NCBI RefSeq assembly: GCF_000213575.1
Contig: NZ_GL892006.1
Span: forward strand, 516,614 to 580,613
From: Dysgonomonas mossii DSM 22836
GTDB lineage: Bacteria > Bacteroidota > Bacteroidia > Bacteroidales > Dysgonomonadaceae
Length of the DNA: 64,000 nt
Direction: 5' to 3'
The first letter of the stretch is position 1, and every line of letters begins with the position of its first letter. Shown piece after piece: positions 54,809-64,000 of this stretch. The notes beneath the pieces were generated by a model. That model was not told where the DNA came from. It worked only from the letters and a program-made list of their open reading frames with translations, and did no database searches. Position numbers and translations under genes: made by a program.

Positions 54809-55852
54809 TTATTCTTTTGTTTTCTTTATAGCTTCCAACTCCTCTGCATCATAAGGAGAACCAGGCATGCTTATTTTCTTCTGATCTTCTTTACGACCTT
54901 CCAATACAAGTTCGTCTGTATTTATCTTTACTTTATGTATCGGCTCTGTATAGTTGTTTACATTGATTACAGATGGCTTCTCAAATTTGCGAGGGCCTTC
55001 TATAGTCCAGTCTTCAACATTCTTATGTTCGAAACGACACTCGTTACAGATAAATTCTTCAACTTCGTGCCATTCGTCTTTGCGGGCTGTCACACGTTGA
55101 ACTTTGTCGCCAAACATCCATAGCACTACTTTCCCCGAACATTTAGTACAATGACGATGTGCATTAAACGGTTTGTTGAACCAAACACGAGACTTGAATC
55201 GGAATGTTTTATCGGTAAGAGCTCCTACAGGACAAACATCGATCACATTACCCGAGAAATCGTTATCGATCGCACGTTCTATATATGTGGAAATCTGAGC
55301 ATGATCTCCCCTTCCCACTACTCCATGAACACGTTCAGGCGTTAATTGATCAGCCAGTTTTACACAACGGTAGCAAAGAATACAACGATTCATGTGCAAC
55401 TGTATGTATGGTCCTATATTTTCGGGTTCGAATGTTCTTTTTTCTTCTATATAACGCGACTTGAAGTTATTATTACCATAAGCAAGGTTCTGCAAATCGC
55501 ACTCTCCCGCCTGATCGCATACCGGACAGTCGAGAGGATGGTTGATCAACAAAAATTCGGTTACAGCCTTTCGTGCCTCCAGAGCTCTTTCGGATGTAGC
55601 GCTTTTCACTTCCATACCGTCCTGAACAGCTGTTACGCATGACGGCTGAAGCTTAGGCATAGGACGAGGGTCTCTTTCGCTACCTTTGTTTACCTCCACC
55701 AAGCAACAACGACATTTGCCGCCGCAGTCTTCCAGCTTAGAGTAATAGCACATTGTAGGAGGAACACTGGCTCCGCCTATCATACGTGCCGCCTGCAACA
55801 CTGTGGTTCCAGGTTCGACGTCTAAAACATGTCCATCTATTGTAATTTTCAT
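54809..55852 (-). CDS. nuoG: NADH-quinone oxidoreductase subunit G, short form
   Basis: A 347-residue iron-sulfur subunit against ~780-910 in E. coli or Thermus, because the molybdopterin-oxidoreductase-like part is missing. The N-terminal [2Fe-2S] domain has CYYSKLEDCGGKCRCCLVEV (about 35-54). HPLDCPVCDQAGEC near 104 binds cluster N5 through His and Cys, and CILCYRCV near 155 with CPVGAL near 208 binds N4. A C-terminal four-Cys pattern (CTKC near 236 and CNEC near 270) may bind a further cluster or metal. Short NuoG proteins of this kind are common in Bacteroidota; the gene is complete and in frame. Confidence 0.9.
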   Translation of the reverse strand: MKITIDGHVLDVEPGTTVLQAARMIGGASVPPTMCYYSKLEDCGGKCRCCLVEVNKGSERDPRPMPKLQPSCVTAVQDGMEVKSATSERALEARKAVTEFLLINHPLDCPVCDQAGECDLQNLAYGNNNFKSRYIEEKRTFEPENIGPYIQLHMNRCILCYRCVKLADQLTPERVHGVVGRGDHAQISTYIERAIDNDFSGNVIDVCPVGALTDKTFRFKSRVWFNKPFNAHRHCTKCSGKVVLWMFGDKVQRVTARKDEWHEVEEFICNECRFEHKNVEDWTIEGPRKFEKPSVINVNNYTEPIHKVKINTDELVLEGRKEDQKKISMPGSPYDAEELEAIKKTKE

Positions 55853-55858
55853 ATTGCT

Positions 55859-57214
55859 TTACTTCAAAAGGTGACGAACTTTTTCCATAGGCTCGTCTAC
55901 AAAATGATCTCTATTTTTTATCTTTTCAGGGAAGCGTACATGGTATTCGAACTCTTCGCGGAAATGGCGTATTGCTGCTGCAACCGGCCATGATGCCGCA
56001 TCACCGAGAGGACAAATCGTATTGCCTTCAATCTTACTTTGTATGCTCCATAGCAGGTCGATGTCTTCTTCTCTACCCTGTCCTGTTTCGATGCGATGAA
56101 GTATTTTATCCATCCATCCTGTACCTTCACGACACGGAGAACATTGCCCACAGCTTTCGTGATGGAAGAAACGAGAAAAATTCCATGTATTACGAACGAT
56201 ACATGCTGTATCATTGTACACGATGAAACCTCCCGATCCGAGAGAAGAGCCGGTTACGAAACCACCGTCAGCCAGTGATTCATAGCTGATCAAACGATCT
56301 TCACCATTTGCTGTTTTAAATATATATTGAGGAGGTAAGATCGGAACCGAACACCCGCCGGGTATTACAGCCTTTAGCGGACGATCGTCTAGCATACCAC
56401 CGCAATATTCGTCTGAATTGAAAAATTCATCGACAGTCAAACCTAATTCTATTTCATACACACCGGGATTCTTAATATGACCCGAAGCTGACATCAGCTT
56501 GGTTCCTGTAGATTTTCCTACACCAATTTTAGCATATTCAGCACCGCCATTGTTTATAATCCACGAAACAGTAGAAATAGACTCCACATTGTTCACCACT
56601 GTAGGCTCACCCCACAACCCGCTAACAGCAGGGAATGGCGGTTTGATACGCGGATTACCACGCTTACCTTCGAGTGATTCTATCAGGGCTGTTTCTTCTC
56701 CGCAAATATATGCTCCTGCTCCGCAATGTACATACAAGTCGAGATTATAGCCTGTACCCAATATATTTTTGCCCAGCCAACCATTGGCATAAGCTTCCTT
56801 TATTGCTTTTTCTAATATCTTGAATATCCACATATATTCGCCGCGGATATAGATATATGATAAATTAGCTTCTAATGCGTAACTGGAAACAATAGCACCT
56901 TCGATTAGCAAATGCGGAATATGATGCATCAAGAAGCGGTCTTTGAATGTACCGGGTTCCGATTCATCGGCATTTACAACCAAGTGGCGAGGCTTGCCGG
57001 ACTTCTTATCGATAAAGCTCCACTTGAGCCCCATCGGGAAACCTGCACCTCCACGGCCTCTTACCCCTGAGGTCTTCACTTCTTCTACAACCTCATCGGG
57101 GGTCATAGTTTTCAGCGCTTTCTCCACAGACGCATATCCGCCATTCTTGCGATAAACTTCGTATTCCGCTATTCCCGGAATATCTAATTTCTCTAATAAT
57201 ATTTTTCTAGCCAT
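55859..57214 (-). CDS. nuoF: NADH-quinone oxidoreductase subunit F
   Basis: A 451-residue subunit that binds NADH and FMN and carries cluster N3. GRGGAGFPMGLKWSF (about 53-67) is the FMN/NADH loop, and VNADESEPGTFKDR near 80 and GAYICGEETALIESLEGKRG near 166 are family blocks. The Cys motif ESCGQCSPCREGT near 342, with a later Cys near 385, binds N3. It follows nuoE by 5 nt. The presence of F, with E and G, means this complex should use NADH directly. Confidence 0.95.
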   Translation of the reverse strand: MARKILLEKLDIPGIAEYEVYRKNGGYASVEKALKTMTPDEVVEEVKTSGVRGRGGAGFPMGLKWSFIDKKSGKPRHLVVNADESEPGTFKDRFLMHHIPHLLIEGAIVSSYALEANLSYIYIRGEYMWIFKILEKAIKEAYANGWLGKNILGTGYNLDLYVHCGAGAYICGEETALIESLEGKRGNPRIKPPFPAVSGLWGEPTVVNNVESISTVSWIINNGGAEYAKIGVGKSTGTKLMSASGHIKNPGVYEIELGLTVDEFFNSDEYCGGMLDDRPLKAVIPGGCSVPILPPQYIFKTANGEDRLISYESLADGGFVTGSSLGSGGFIVYNDTACIVRNTWNFSRFFHHESCGQCSPCREGTGWMDKILHRIETGQGREEDIDLLWSIQSKIEGNTICPLGDAASWPVAAAIRHFREEFEYHVRFPEKIKNRDHFVDEPMEKVRHLLK

Positions 57215-57219
57215 CGCAA

Positions 57220-57750
57220 TTAATATAGGTTTACTTTTCCTTGTTTACAATCTTCGATCAGTGTATCAATCTTTTCTTTGTTAAGATTTTCATGATAGTT
57301 GTCTCCCAACTGAAGCATAGGACCGTAGCCACATGCTCCAAGGCACTCTACCCCTACTACACTGAACATCCCGTCAGGTGTTATTTCACCGGGTTTAACA
57401 CCCAGTTTCTGACAGGTATATTCCATTAAGTTTTCGCCACCACGCAAGCCACAACAAGCGGTACGGCAAAACTCAAACATATATTTAGCTATCGGTTTCT
57501 GATTGAACATCGAATAAAATGTTACTACTTCATAAACTTCGATAGGTGTAATCTCCAATATCTCGGCTACTTTATCCATCAGTTCGAGGCTCAGCCAATT
57601 GTCATGAGCATCCTGTACGGCATGAAGCACGGGTAGTAAAGCAGATTTCTTTTTATCGGCAGGGTAATGGCTCAACAATTCATTGATACGGGCCATCAGG
57701 CTCTCCGACATATTTATTACTTGTGTATATTCTTTAGTTTCCATTGACAT
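57220..57750 (-). CDS. nuoE: NADH-quinone oxidoreductase subunit E
   Basis: A 176-residue thioredoxin-like [2Fe-2S] subunit (cluster N1a). The four Cys ligands appear as CRTAC near residue 96 and CLGAC near 137, spaced as in the family. EVVTFYSMFNQKP near 74 is the conserved helix-strand junction. It sits 2 nt after nuoD and precedes nuoF. Confidence 0.93.
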   Translation of the reverse strand: MSMETKEYTQVINMSESLMARINELLSHYPADKKKSALLPVLHAVQDAHDNWLSLELMDKVAEILEITPIEVYEVVTFYSMFNQKPIAKYMFEFCRTACCGLRGGENLMEYTCQKLGVKPGEITPDGMFSVVGVECLGACGYGPMLQLGDNYHENLNKEKIDTLIEDCKQGKVNLY

Positions 57751-57752
57751 GA

Positions 57753-58988
57753 TTATGCATCTAATTCTCCGGCAATAACATTAATACTTGAAAGCGTGGC
57801 AACAGCATCCGAAAACATCCCGCCTTTTATCATTTCAGGGAACGCCTGATAATAGATAAAACACGGTCTGCGGAAGTGCACCCTGAAAGGAGCTCGTGAA
57901 CCATCGGTAATAAGATAAATACCCAGTTCTCCATTAGCACCTTCTACGGCGTGATATACTTCTGCTATAGGAACAGGAACTTCACCCATCACAATCTTGA
58001 AGTGTTGGATAAGCTGCTCCATCTGTGTATATACTTCTTCTTTTGGAGGAAGGTAATAGTCTGGTACATCTGCATGGAAGCTACCATCAGGCATATTATC
58101 GCGAGCCTGACGAATTATGCTCAAGCTTTCTTTTATCTCTGCTGCACGTACACACCAACGATCGTATGTATCGCCGGATGAGCCTACAGGTACTTTAAAA
58201 TCAAAATCTTGGTATGAACTATATGGATTCGCTACACGCACGTCGTAATCGACTCCGGCAGCACGCAGGTTAGGTCCTGTAAACCCATAGTTTATAGCCT
58301 TTTCGGCTGATATAGCACCTACACCAACGATACGATCCATAAAGATACGGTTGCGGATAAACAGTCTCTCCAACTGATCCCATGCTTTAGGGAAGCCTTC
58401 GATAAACTCGTCTAACTTACGCCATGCAGCTTCGCTCCAGTCTCTTTCGAATCCACCTATACGCCCCATGTTTGTAGTCAAACGTGCACCACATATTTCT
58501 TCATAAATCTCGTATGCCAACTCCCTGTATTGCATTACATACAAGAAAGGAGTATATGCACCAAGGTCGACCCCCAAGATAGAGTTACATATCAGGTGAT
58601 CGGTAATACGTGCCAGTTCCATCACGATAACACGCATATATTGCGCACGTTTAGGAACTTCTACGCCAAGTGACTTTTCTACAGTCATCCACCATGCCAT
58701 ATTATTGAGAGGGGCAGAACAATAGTTAAGACGATCGGTCAGGGTTGTAATCTGATAGAAAGTGCGGTGTTCTGCAATCTTCTCAAATGCACGGTGAATA
58801 TAACCGATAGTGGTATCCGCATCCAGAATGCGCTCGCCATCCATCAGCAATATATTTTGAAACACACCATGGGTAGAAGGGTGAGTTGGCCCGAAGTTAA
58901 GAACGGACAACTCTTTATCATCCCCAAAGGCTTGTTCTTTTATCATTTTCGCAAAGCGATGTTCCGGATTTATTAGTTGATCTGACAT
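57753..58988 (-). CDS. nuoD: NADH-quinone oxidoreductase subunit D
   Basis: A 411-residue 49-kDa-type subunit that lines the quinone site. FGPTHPSTHGVFQN (about 32-45) contains the His that, with a Tyr, holds the quinone headgroup. GYIHRAFEKIAEHRTF near 64, RIGGFERDWSE near 176, and EGANGELGIYLITDGSRAPFRVHFRRP near 352 are the remaining family blocks. It is separate from nuoC, unlike the fused NuoCD of enterobacteria. Confidence 0.95.
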   Translation of the reverse strand: MSDQLINPEHRFAKMIKEQAFGDDKELSVLNFGPTHPSTHGVFQNILLMDGERILDADTTIGYIHRAFEKIAEHRTFYQITTLTDRLNYCSAPLNNMAWWMTVEKSLGVEVPKRAQYMRVIVMELARITDHLICNSILGVDLGAYTPFLYVMQYRELAYEIYEEICGARLTTNMGRIGGFERDWSEAAWRKLDEFIEGFPKAWDQLERLFIRNRIFMDRIVGVGAISAEKAINYGFTGPNLRAAGVDYDVRVANPYSSYQDFDFKVPVGSSGDTYDRWCVRAAEIKESLSIIRQARDNMPDGSFHADVPDYYLPPKEEVYTQMEQLIQHFKIVMGEVPVPIAEVYHAVEGANGELGIYLITDGSRAPFRVHFRRPCFIYYQAFPEMIKGGMFSDAVATLSSINVIAGELDA

Positions 58989-59000
58989 TTCCTTACTTTG

Positions 59001-59534
59001 CTATTTAGTTTGTTCATAATTATTGGGAGTCCTACCAAAGAAGCGGTCATCTTTATCCGTGCGCCCGGCATCCTCAAGCGGATGATCTTTACGCATCGGA
59101 AACGACACCATTCCCTCATCATTAAGTATACGCTTAAGATTGGGATGCCCTTTGAAAATTACCCCGTAGAAATCATAAGTCTCGCGTTCCATCCAATTGG
59201 CTGCGGCAAAAACGTCCACTACAGATTCAACATACGGCCTGTCTCCATCAAGAAACGTTTTCACTCGTACACGCACATTGTCGATCCAGTTGTGAAGCAA
59301 ATAAACAACAGCAAACTGAGCCTTCTTGTCATTATCAGGATAATGCACCCCACATAAGTCTGTCAAGAAGTTGAAACGCAGAGTTTCATCATCTTTCATA
59401 AAACGGATTACTTCTTTGATTACCGCCGGAGCAGCTTCGAAAGTAAAAATATCCCGTTCCATTCTGAAATTCATCACTTCGGTTCCGAATTTCTCGCTCA
59501 TCTTATTTTCAATAACTGTAGTATCGAGAGCCAT
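59001..59534 (-). CDS. nuoC: NADH-quinone oxidoreductase subunit C
   Basis: A 177-residue 30-kDa-type subunit. The family signature ERETYDFYGVIFKGHPNLKRIL lies at about 120-141, followed by the HPLEDAG end region. It starts one base inside the nuoB stop (TAATG), so translation is coupled. A 12-nt gap separates it from nuoD. It has no cofactor of its own and links NuoD and NuoB. Confidence 0.93.
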   Translation of the reverse strand: MALDTTVIENKMSEKFGTEVMNFRMERDIFTFEAAPAVIKEVIRFMKDDETLRFNFLTDLCGVHYPDNDKKAQFAVVYLLHNWIDNVRVRVKTFLDGDRPYVESVVDVFAAANWMERETYDFYGVIFKGHPNLKRILNDEGMVSFPMRKDHPLEDAGRTDKDDRFFGRTPNNYEQTK

Positions 59535-60085
59535 TATTCAAATTTATATGATTCCAGAAGCTCCTGATATCTTTCCGAGCCTCTACGAAGAATAGATTCA
59601 TGTTTTACTAACTCCTGCAATTGCATTACGCCATCCAATATCTGTTCAGGACGTGGAGGGCATCCGGGAACATACACATCTACCGGAATTACCTTATCGA
59701 TACCTTGCAAAACCGAGTATGTATCGAAGATACCTCCCGACGAAGCACATGCACCTACTGCAATTACCCATTTAGGTTCGGCCATTTGTTCATATACATG
59801 GCGAAGGATAGGAGCCATCTTTTTAGAAATAGTCCCCATTACCATTAACATATCTGCCTGACGTGGCGAAAAGCTGTTACGCTCTGCCCCAAAACGTCCC
59901 ATATCGTAAGTAGCAGCCATTGTAGCCATAAACTCAATCCCGCAACAGGATGTAGCAAATGGCAAAGGCCATAGGGAATTGGCACGAGCCAAACCTATGA
60001 CGTAGTCAAATTTTGTAGCAAAAAATCCATGCCCCCTATATCCATCCGGAGCAGGCACTACATTTATATTAGAAGAATTGCTCAT
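59534..60085 (-). CDS. nuoB: NADH-quinone oxidoreductase subunit B
   Basis: A 183-residue subunit holding cluster N2, the electron donor to quinone. The adjacent Cys pair is in [10 protein letters not shown] near residue 46, a third Cys is in [10 protein letters not shown] near 112, and the fourth is in [10 protein letters not shown] near 142. [17 protein letters not shown]-type sequence lies between. The start is 13 nt downstream of nuoA. Confidence 0.95.
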   Translation of the reverse strand: MSNSSNINVVPAPDGYRGHGFFATKFDYVIGLARANSLWPLPFATSCCGIEFMATMAATYDMGRFGAERNSFSPRQADMLMVMGTISKKMAPILRHVYEQMAEPKWVIAVGACASSGGIFDTYSVLQGIDKVIPVDVYVPGCPPRPEQILDGVMQLQELVKHESILRRGSERYQELLESYKFE

Positions 60086-60098
60086 ACTTGTAAAATTT

Positions 60099-60467
60099 TT
60101 ATCTCTCCCAATCCAAAGCCTTACGTTTAGCTTCGTACAAGAAACCTACCACAATAATTCCGATAAAGATTCCCATCTTACCAAATCCTTCCCAACTAAG
60201 CTCTTTAAAGTTTACAGCCCATGGGTACATAAAAATGATCTCGATGTCGAAAAGGACAAACAAGATCGCAACAAGGAAATATTTAACAGGGAACGGAGAA
60301 CGAGCATCGCCTATAGGATCGAGACCGCACTCGAAATTTGCATTTTTCCGTGCACTCCTACGACTTGGACCTAACATCTTAGAAATAAATACCGTAGCAA
60401 ATACAAATATCGCAGAAAACGCGATTTGCATCAGAATAGGTATAAAATCATATATACTTGAATTCAT
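60099..60467 (-). CDS. nuoA: NADH-quinone oxidoreductase subunit A
   Basis: A 122-residue membrane subunit with three helices. [36 protein letters not shown]-like sequence begins near residue 41 (loop with the conserved Cys, then helix two with Asp/Glu). It is the first gene of the fourteen-gene operon and has a -7 promoter box 36 bp upstream of the ATG. Confidence 0.94.
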   Translation of the reverse strand: MNSSIYDFIPILMQIAFSAIFVFATVFISKMLGPSRRSARKNANFECGLDPIGDARSPFPVKYFLVAILFVLFDIEIIFMYPWAVNFKELSWEGFGKMGIFIGIIVVGFLYEAKRKALDWER

Positions 60468-60503
60468 ATCCTTAATTTTAACACACTTTGTTTTTACAGA
60501 TTA

Positions 60504-60511
60504 CAAAGATA
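60504..60511 (-). promoter_or_regulatory. -7 promoter box of the nuoA-N operon
   Basis: CAAAGATA on the plus strand reads TATCTTTG on the minus strand, an exact TAnnTTTG, 36 bp before the nuoA ATG. The -33 element is not clear. Confidence 0.45.
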
Positions 60512-60953
60512 CTCTATTTATTTCTCAAAAAAGAACAAAATGACTCATATATTTTATCAATAAGTCAATAAACAAATGGCATCAGAAGCCAAAATGCAGC
60601 ATTTTGTCAAGTGCAGTTTGCAATATTGTCTTTATAAAAAAACATTATTATTGTGAAAAGAATAACATCAATTTAAGAAATAATTTTTTAACATTTAAGA
60701 CTATTTTAGATCTATTTTAGATGCAAGTTTTCATTTGCGAAAATGATTTATTTAAACCAACAGCCCCAATTGTGCTATACACACAGAGATTGCCACGGAG
60801 AGTAATACGCAAAGATAGATATAGAGACAATATCAGACAGTTTTCCATAAACAAAAAAAATGTTATAAGACATAGCTATCTTTTAACATAATTAATATTT
60901 TATTTCATACATTTACATAATTTATGATCTATCAACATCTCAATAACCAAACA
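60512..60953. other. Intergenic region between nuoA and the DUF3857 gene
   Basis: About 440 bp, AT-rich, no supported ORF on either strand. A TATCTTTT one mismatch from a -7 box lies near 60876. Nothing else was recognised. Confidence 0.5.
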
Positions 60954-62942
60954 ATGAAGACAACTTACTTATTAGCTATAATGCTATGTTTTATTTTTCT
61001 GTTTCAGGTTCAGGAAAGTCATTCCCAGTCTAAGTATGGCAATGCAACTATGGATGAACTGAATATGACCGTATATCCGGAGGACACAACAGCCTCGGCA
61101 GTTATCCTACTCAAAAAAGGGGACTTAAGGTTTATCTTTAGCGAACTGTATGGATTTCAGTTTGAATACGCCATACAAGTTAAAATAAAAATCTTGAAGA
61201 CAGAAGGTCTTGATTGGTGTAACCAAGAAATATCATACTATGAGACCAATAGATCAACGAAAGAGCAAATTAATGGCCTATCGGGTACAACATACAATCT
61301 TGAAGATGGAAAAATTACAAAAACAAAACTTGCGAAGGAATTCATTACCGACGAGGATATTGACAACACATTGAAAGTAAAGAAATTCTCTATGCCTGCG
61401 GCAAAAGTAGGATCTGTGATCGAGTATAAATATACAATCGTATCAGACTACTATTACAACTTAAGAGACTTCCGATTTCAAGAGTCTATCCCTATTGCTT
61501 ATGTGAACTTTGAGGCTAAAATTCCGGAATACTTCCGATACAACATCAACTATCAGGGATATGCCAAATTAAACTCCGTTAAAGAGCCGGACAATGAATC
61601 TTTCCATATAAGATATAAAGACGACTATGGACGTTTACAAGCAACGACCGTAAGATGTAATGCCGAAACGCTAAAAAGCGAAGGCTTCAATATTCCGGCA
61701 ATGAAAAAAGAAGCATATCTATGGACGATAAATGATTATATAACACAAGTATCCTTTGAGCTAAAAAGTATACAAATGCCGTATAGTATGACAAAAAACA
61801 TGTCTAACTCATGGGAAACTATAGACAAAGATATCCTTTCGAGCTCACTTGGAAGCAACATGAAAAAGGCCGATCTGTTTAAAGAAGAAATAGCTAAAGG
61901 AGAGACGACCCTTAAACGGGCAAAAGAAATACAAGATATGGTTAAATATCGGGTAAAATGGAATGATAAGAGAGCTATCGTTCCGGGTAATCTAAAAGAT
62001 GCTCTTAAAGATGGCATAGGCAGCAGTGCTGATGTAAACTTTTTACTCATAAATGCTCTAAAAGCAGGAGGATTCGACGCATACCCTGTTATACTCAGTA
62101 CCAGAACAAACGGAAGATTGCCAATATCCCATCCTAGTATAACGGCATTTAATTATGTAATTACAGCACTGAAGATAGATTCACTTATGTACTATACCGA
62201 TGCGTCTGCTAAGTATGGAGACTGGAACTTACTGCCTGAAAAGTGCATGGTCCCTCAAGCACGTATAATGAGTGAGAGTGGCGGCAGATGGGTTAATCTT
62301 AGCAACGTTTCGAATGGCTCTGCATTAAAAACAGCAAAATTCATATTCAATGACTCCAAATATATAGGAACTATAACAGATACCAGAAAAGGTAATGCAG
62401 CCTATGACTTGAAAGTATCTTATTACAATCACAAGAATAAAGAAGACTTCATCGAATCATTAGCAAAGAAGACAAATTGTAAGATCGACAGTTTTTCAGT
62501 TTCAGCTATAGATGATACTTCAGCTCCTATAAAGATGGAATATACACAGGTTGCGGACGCCAGCTTAGGGGATGATTTCTTATACATCAATCCAATGATG
62601 GAAAAACATATTGCCGAAAATCCTTTTCAAAGGGAGAAAAGGGAATACCCTGTAGAGTTCGATTATTTGACAAATTACCTCCAAGTTGTAGATATAGAAA
62701 TACCTGAAGGATATGTAGTCGACGAGTTGCCGCAGGCTGCTAAATTAGTATTAAATGATAACGATATCGTTTTGACATATCGTCTGGCTCAGGCCGGAAA
62801 TGCAATTAAATTGCATTATCAATTCCAATTAAAGAAATTAACGTTCTTACCTGAAGAGTACGAGTCATTAAAAGACTTTTATGCTAAAATTGTAGCTAAA
62901 AACAGCGAGCAGATCGTTTTGAAAAAGGCCTCTGCAATTTAA
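60954..62942 (+). CDS. DUF3857 / transglutaminase-like secreted protein with degenerate active site
   Basis: A 662-residue exported protein. I start at ATG 60954, which begins the signal peptide (cleavage near HSQS), rather than at 60924. The N-terminal DUF3857 domain spans about 50-230 (KVKKFSMPAAKVGSVIEYKY is typical). A transglutaminase-like domain follows at about 300-430. Where active family members have a Cys in a G-x-C-K-x2 block, this protein has GIGSSADVN (Ser at about 357), and the FNH-type His is Tyr in FNYVI, so catalytic activity is unlikely. The C-terminal beta domain (about 550-650) resembles the usual third domain. The next gene is a paralogue. Confidence 0.85.
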   Translation: MKTTYLLAIMLCFIFLFQVQESHSQSKYGNATMDELNMTVYPEDTTASAVILLKKGDLRFIFSELYGFQFEYAIQVKIKILKTEGLDWCNQEISYYETNRSTKEQINGLSGTTYNLEDGKITKTKLAKEFITDEDIDNTLKVKKFSMPAAKVGSVIEYKYTIVSDYYYNLRDFRFQESIPIAYVNFEAKIPEYFRYNINYQGYAKLNSVKEPDNESFHIRYKDDYGRLQATTVRCNAETLKSEGFNIPAMKKEAYLWTINDYITQVSFELKSIQMPYSMTKNMSNSWETIDKDILSSSLGSNMKKADLFKEEIAKGETTLKRAKEIQDMVKYRVKWNDKRAIVPGNLKDALKDGIGSSADVNFLLINALKAGGFDAYPVILSTRTNGRLPISHPSITAFNYVITALKIDSLMYYTDASAKYGDWNLLPEKCMVPQARIMSESGGRWVNLSNVSNGSALKTAKFIFNDSKYIGTITDTRKGNAAYDLKVSYYNHKNKEDFIESLAKKTNCKIDSFSVSAIDDTSAPIKMEYTQVADASLGDDFLYINPMMEKHIAENPFQREKREYPVEFDYLTNYLQVVDIEIPEGYVVDELPQAAKLVLNDNDIVLTYRLAQAGNAIKLHYQFQLKKLTFLPEEYESLKDFYAKIVAKNSEQIVLKKASAI

Positions 62943-62957
62943 AATGCTTGTCTCAAT

Positions 62958-64000
62958 ATGAATATCAGATATATATTTGCATGTGTTCTCTTATTTATCC
63001 TATCCCAAACGCAAGCCTATGGGCAATTTGTTATACAAAAGGTTGATAGTTTGCGAGAGAACGCATGTGCCATCGTAGATAATTATTCTGCAGTATTTAG
63101 TCAAACTGATTTGAATAATGCAACACTGTCAGTGAGTAAGGTAATAACTATCCTAAATGAACAGGGAGAGGAATATGGTTACTTCAACGAAACGTATGAT
63201 AAATTCAGGGAATTGAAGGATTTCTCGGGTGTAATAAAAAACATGTCGGGGACTGTAGTCAAGAAAATAGGAAAAAAAGACTTGATATCTTCATCCTTAT
63301 CTGAACATTTAAGTACCGACGACTACTCTATGTTCTATGAATATAAGAACCCTACATACCCTTATACTATAGAGTATACCTATCAGGAAAAATGGAAGAA
63401 TGGTATTTTATACTATCCAGCTTTCGCACCAATCAATGGAAGTCTGTTATCTCTAAAACAAGCTAGCTATAAGATTGAACTCCCGATAGGAATGAATCTT
63501 CGCTACCATACTAATTATTCTTGTAATATCAAAGATGAAACTGTAGGCAATAAGCATATATATTCGCTATCACTCGAAAACATAAAAGCGATCGACAGGG
63601 AACCGTATGCTCCTCCATTCCGCGAAATAGTACCAAGAGTATTGTTAATGCCGAATGATTTCTGCTACGATTCAACCTGTGGCAATTTGTCAAACTGGGA
63701 AAATCACGGCAAATGGATATCAAGCTTGTTAACAGGGAAAGATATTCTTCCTGCCGATTTTGTGATTAAAATCAAAGATCTCACAAAAGATGCAAAAAAC
63801 GATAGAGAAAAGGTGGCGATTCTTTATCAATATCTACAGAATAACACAAGATATGTCAGCATACAATTGGGTATAGGAGGCTATCAACCTATCGATGCAA
63901 CATCTGTAAGTAAAAGTGGATTTGGCGACTGTAAGGGCTTAACCAATTTAATGATGGCCATGCTAAAAGCCGTTGATATACCTTCCAATTACAGCATAGT
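62958..64000 (+). CDS. DUF3857 / transglutaminase-like secreted protein (partial, runs off the window)
   Basis: The frame opens at ATG 62958 and is uninterrupted to the window end, 347 codons and more. A signal peptide (hydrophobic stretch, then QAYGQ) is followed by the DUF3857 domain. A transglutaminase-like domain follows, with RYVSIQLGIGGYQP and FGDCKGLTNLMMAML. Cys325 is the expected nucleophile and is present, unlike in the upstream paralogue. It lies 15 nt downstream of that gene, so the pair is co-transcribed. Substrate unknown; such proteins are periplasmic or surface-exposed in Bacteroidota. Confidence 0.85.
   Translation, partial: MNIRYIFACVLLFILSQTQAYGQFVIQKVDSLRENACAIVDNYSAVFSQTDLNNATLSVSKVITILNEQGEEYGYFNETYDKFRELKDFSGVIKNMSGTVVKKIGKKDLISSSLSEHLSTDDYSMFYEYKNPTYPYTIEYTYQEKWKNGILYYPAFAPINGSLLSLKQASYKIELPIGMNLRYHTNYSCNIKDETVGNKHIYSLSLENIKAIDREPYAPPFREIVPRVLLMPNDFCYDSTCGNLSNWENHGKWISSLLTGKDILPADFVIKIKDLTKDAKNDREKVAILYQYLQNNTRYVSIQLGIGGYQPIDATSVSKSGFGDCKGLTNLMMAMLKAVDIPSNYSI

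Noticed and set aside
1-64000. tRNA, rRNA, riboswitch of a known class, CRISPR array, prophage or IS element
   Set aside because: None was recognised on reading the intergenic regions on both strands. Covariance-model searches could not be run.

Overview
The window reads as ordinary chromosome of an AT-rich, anaerobic or microaerophilic member of the Bacteroidota, order Bacteroidales. A Dysgonomonas-like or related Dysgonomonadaceae genome fits best, but this is inferred from gene content and was not tested against a database. The grounds are type IX secretion (Por) genes, promoters of the Bacteroides type (TTTG, about 20 bp, TAnnTTTG), no Shine-Dalgarno use, many Sec-exported lipoproteins, a DUF1015 gene beside serC-serA, and a PorP/SprF protein. 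No rRNA, tRNA, CRISPR array, IS element or prophage gene was seen.

Layout. 1-1.5 kb: end of a surface-polysaccharide-type region (GT4 glycosyltransferase). 2-5.6 kb: fumarate reductase/succinate dehydrogenase operon (C-A-B) with a full Bacteroides promoter and a 5'-terminal hairpin. 5.6-11.9 kb: housekeeping and unknowns (PanE-like, OmpA-like, ModF-like ABC protein, miaA, lipoproteins). 12-20.7 kb: a type IX secretion locus (porP, porK, porN on +; porE, porD and an unknown membrane protein on -) enclosed by a perfect 51-bp inverted repeat. PorL and PorM, normally between PorK and PorN, are not there. 20.8-34 kb: serine synthesis (serC-serA), DUF1015, pncB, an Old Yellow Enzyme, murA-murB-rfbB, gdhA and an exported nitroreductase. 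34-40 kb: a SUI1/YciH factor, a RecB/AddA-like helicase-nuclease, a decayed membrane-protein pseudogene, and der. 40-43.7 kb: paralogous lipoproteins and a GH29 alpha-L-fucosidase. 43.8-47.5 kb: an unusual four-gene set with a flavin transferase (ApbE), RnfC and RnfD but no RnfA, B, E or G. 47.6-60.5 kb: a complete 14-gene complex I operon, nuoA to nuoN, with NuoEFG and a short NuoG. 60.9 kb to the end: two tandem DUF3857/transglutaminase-like secreted proteins. The first has lost its catalytic residues; the second runs off the window.

Together the genes describe an organism that oxidises NADH through complex I and reduces fumarate (QFR). It has a further RnfCD-based membrane redox module and exports cargo through type IX secretion. 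The points most worth following are the repeat-bounded Por locus without its motor genes, the ApbE-RnfC-RnfD module whose ApbE has no visible export signal, and a promoter-terminator leader in front of a small secreted protein inside the Por locus.
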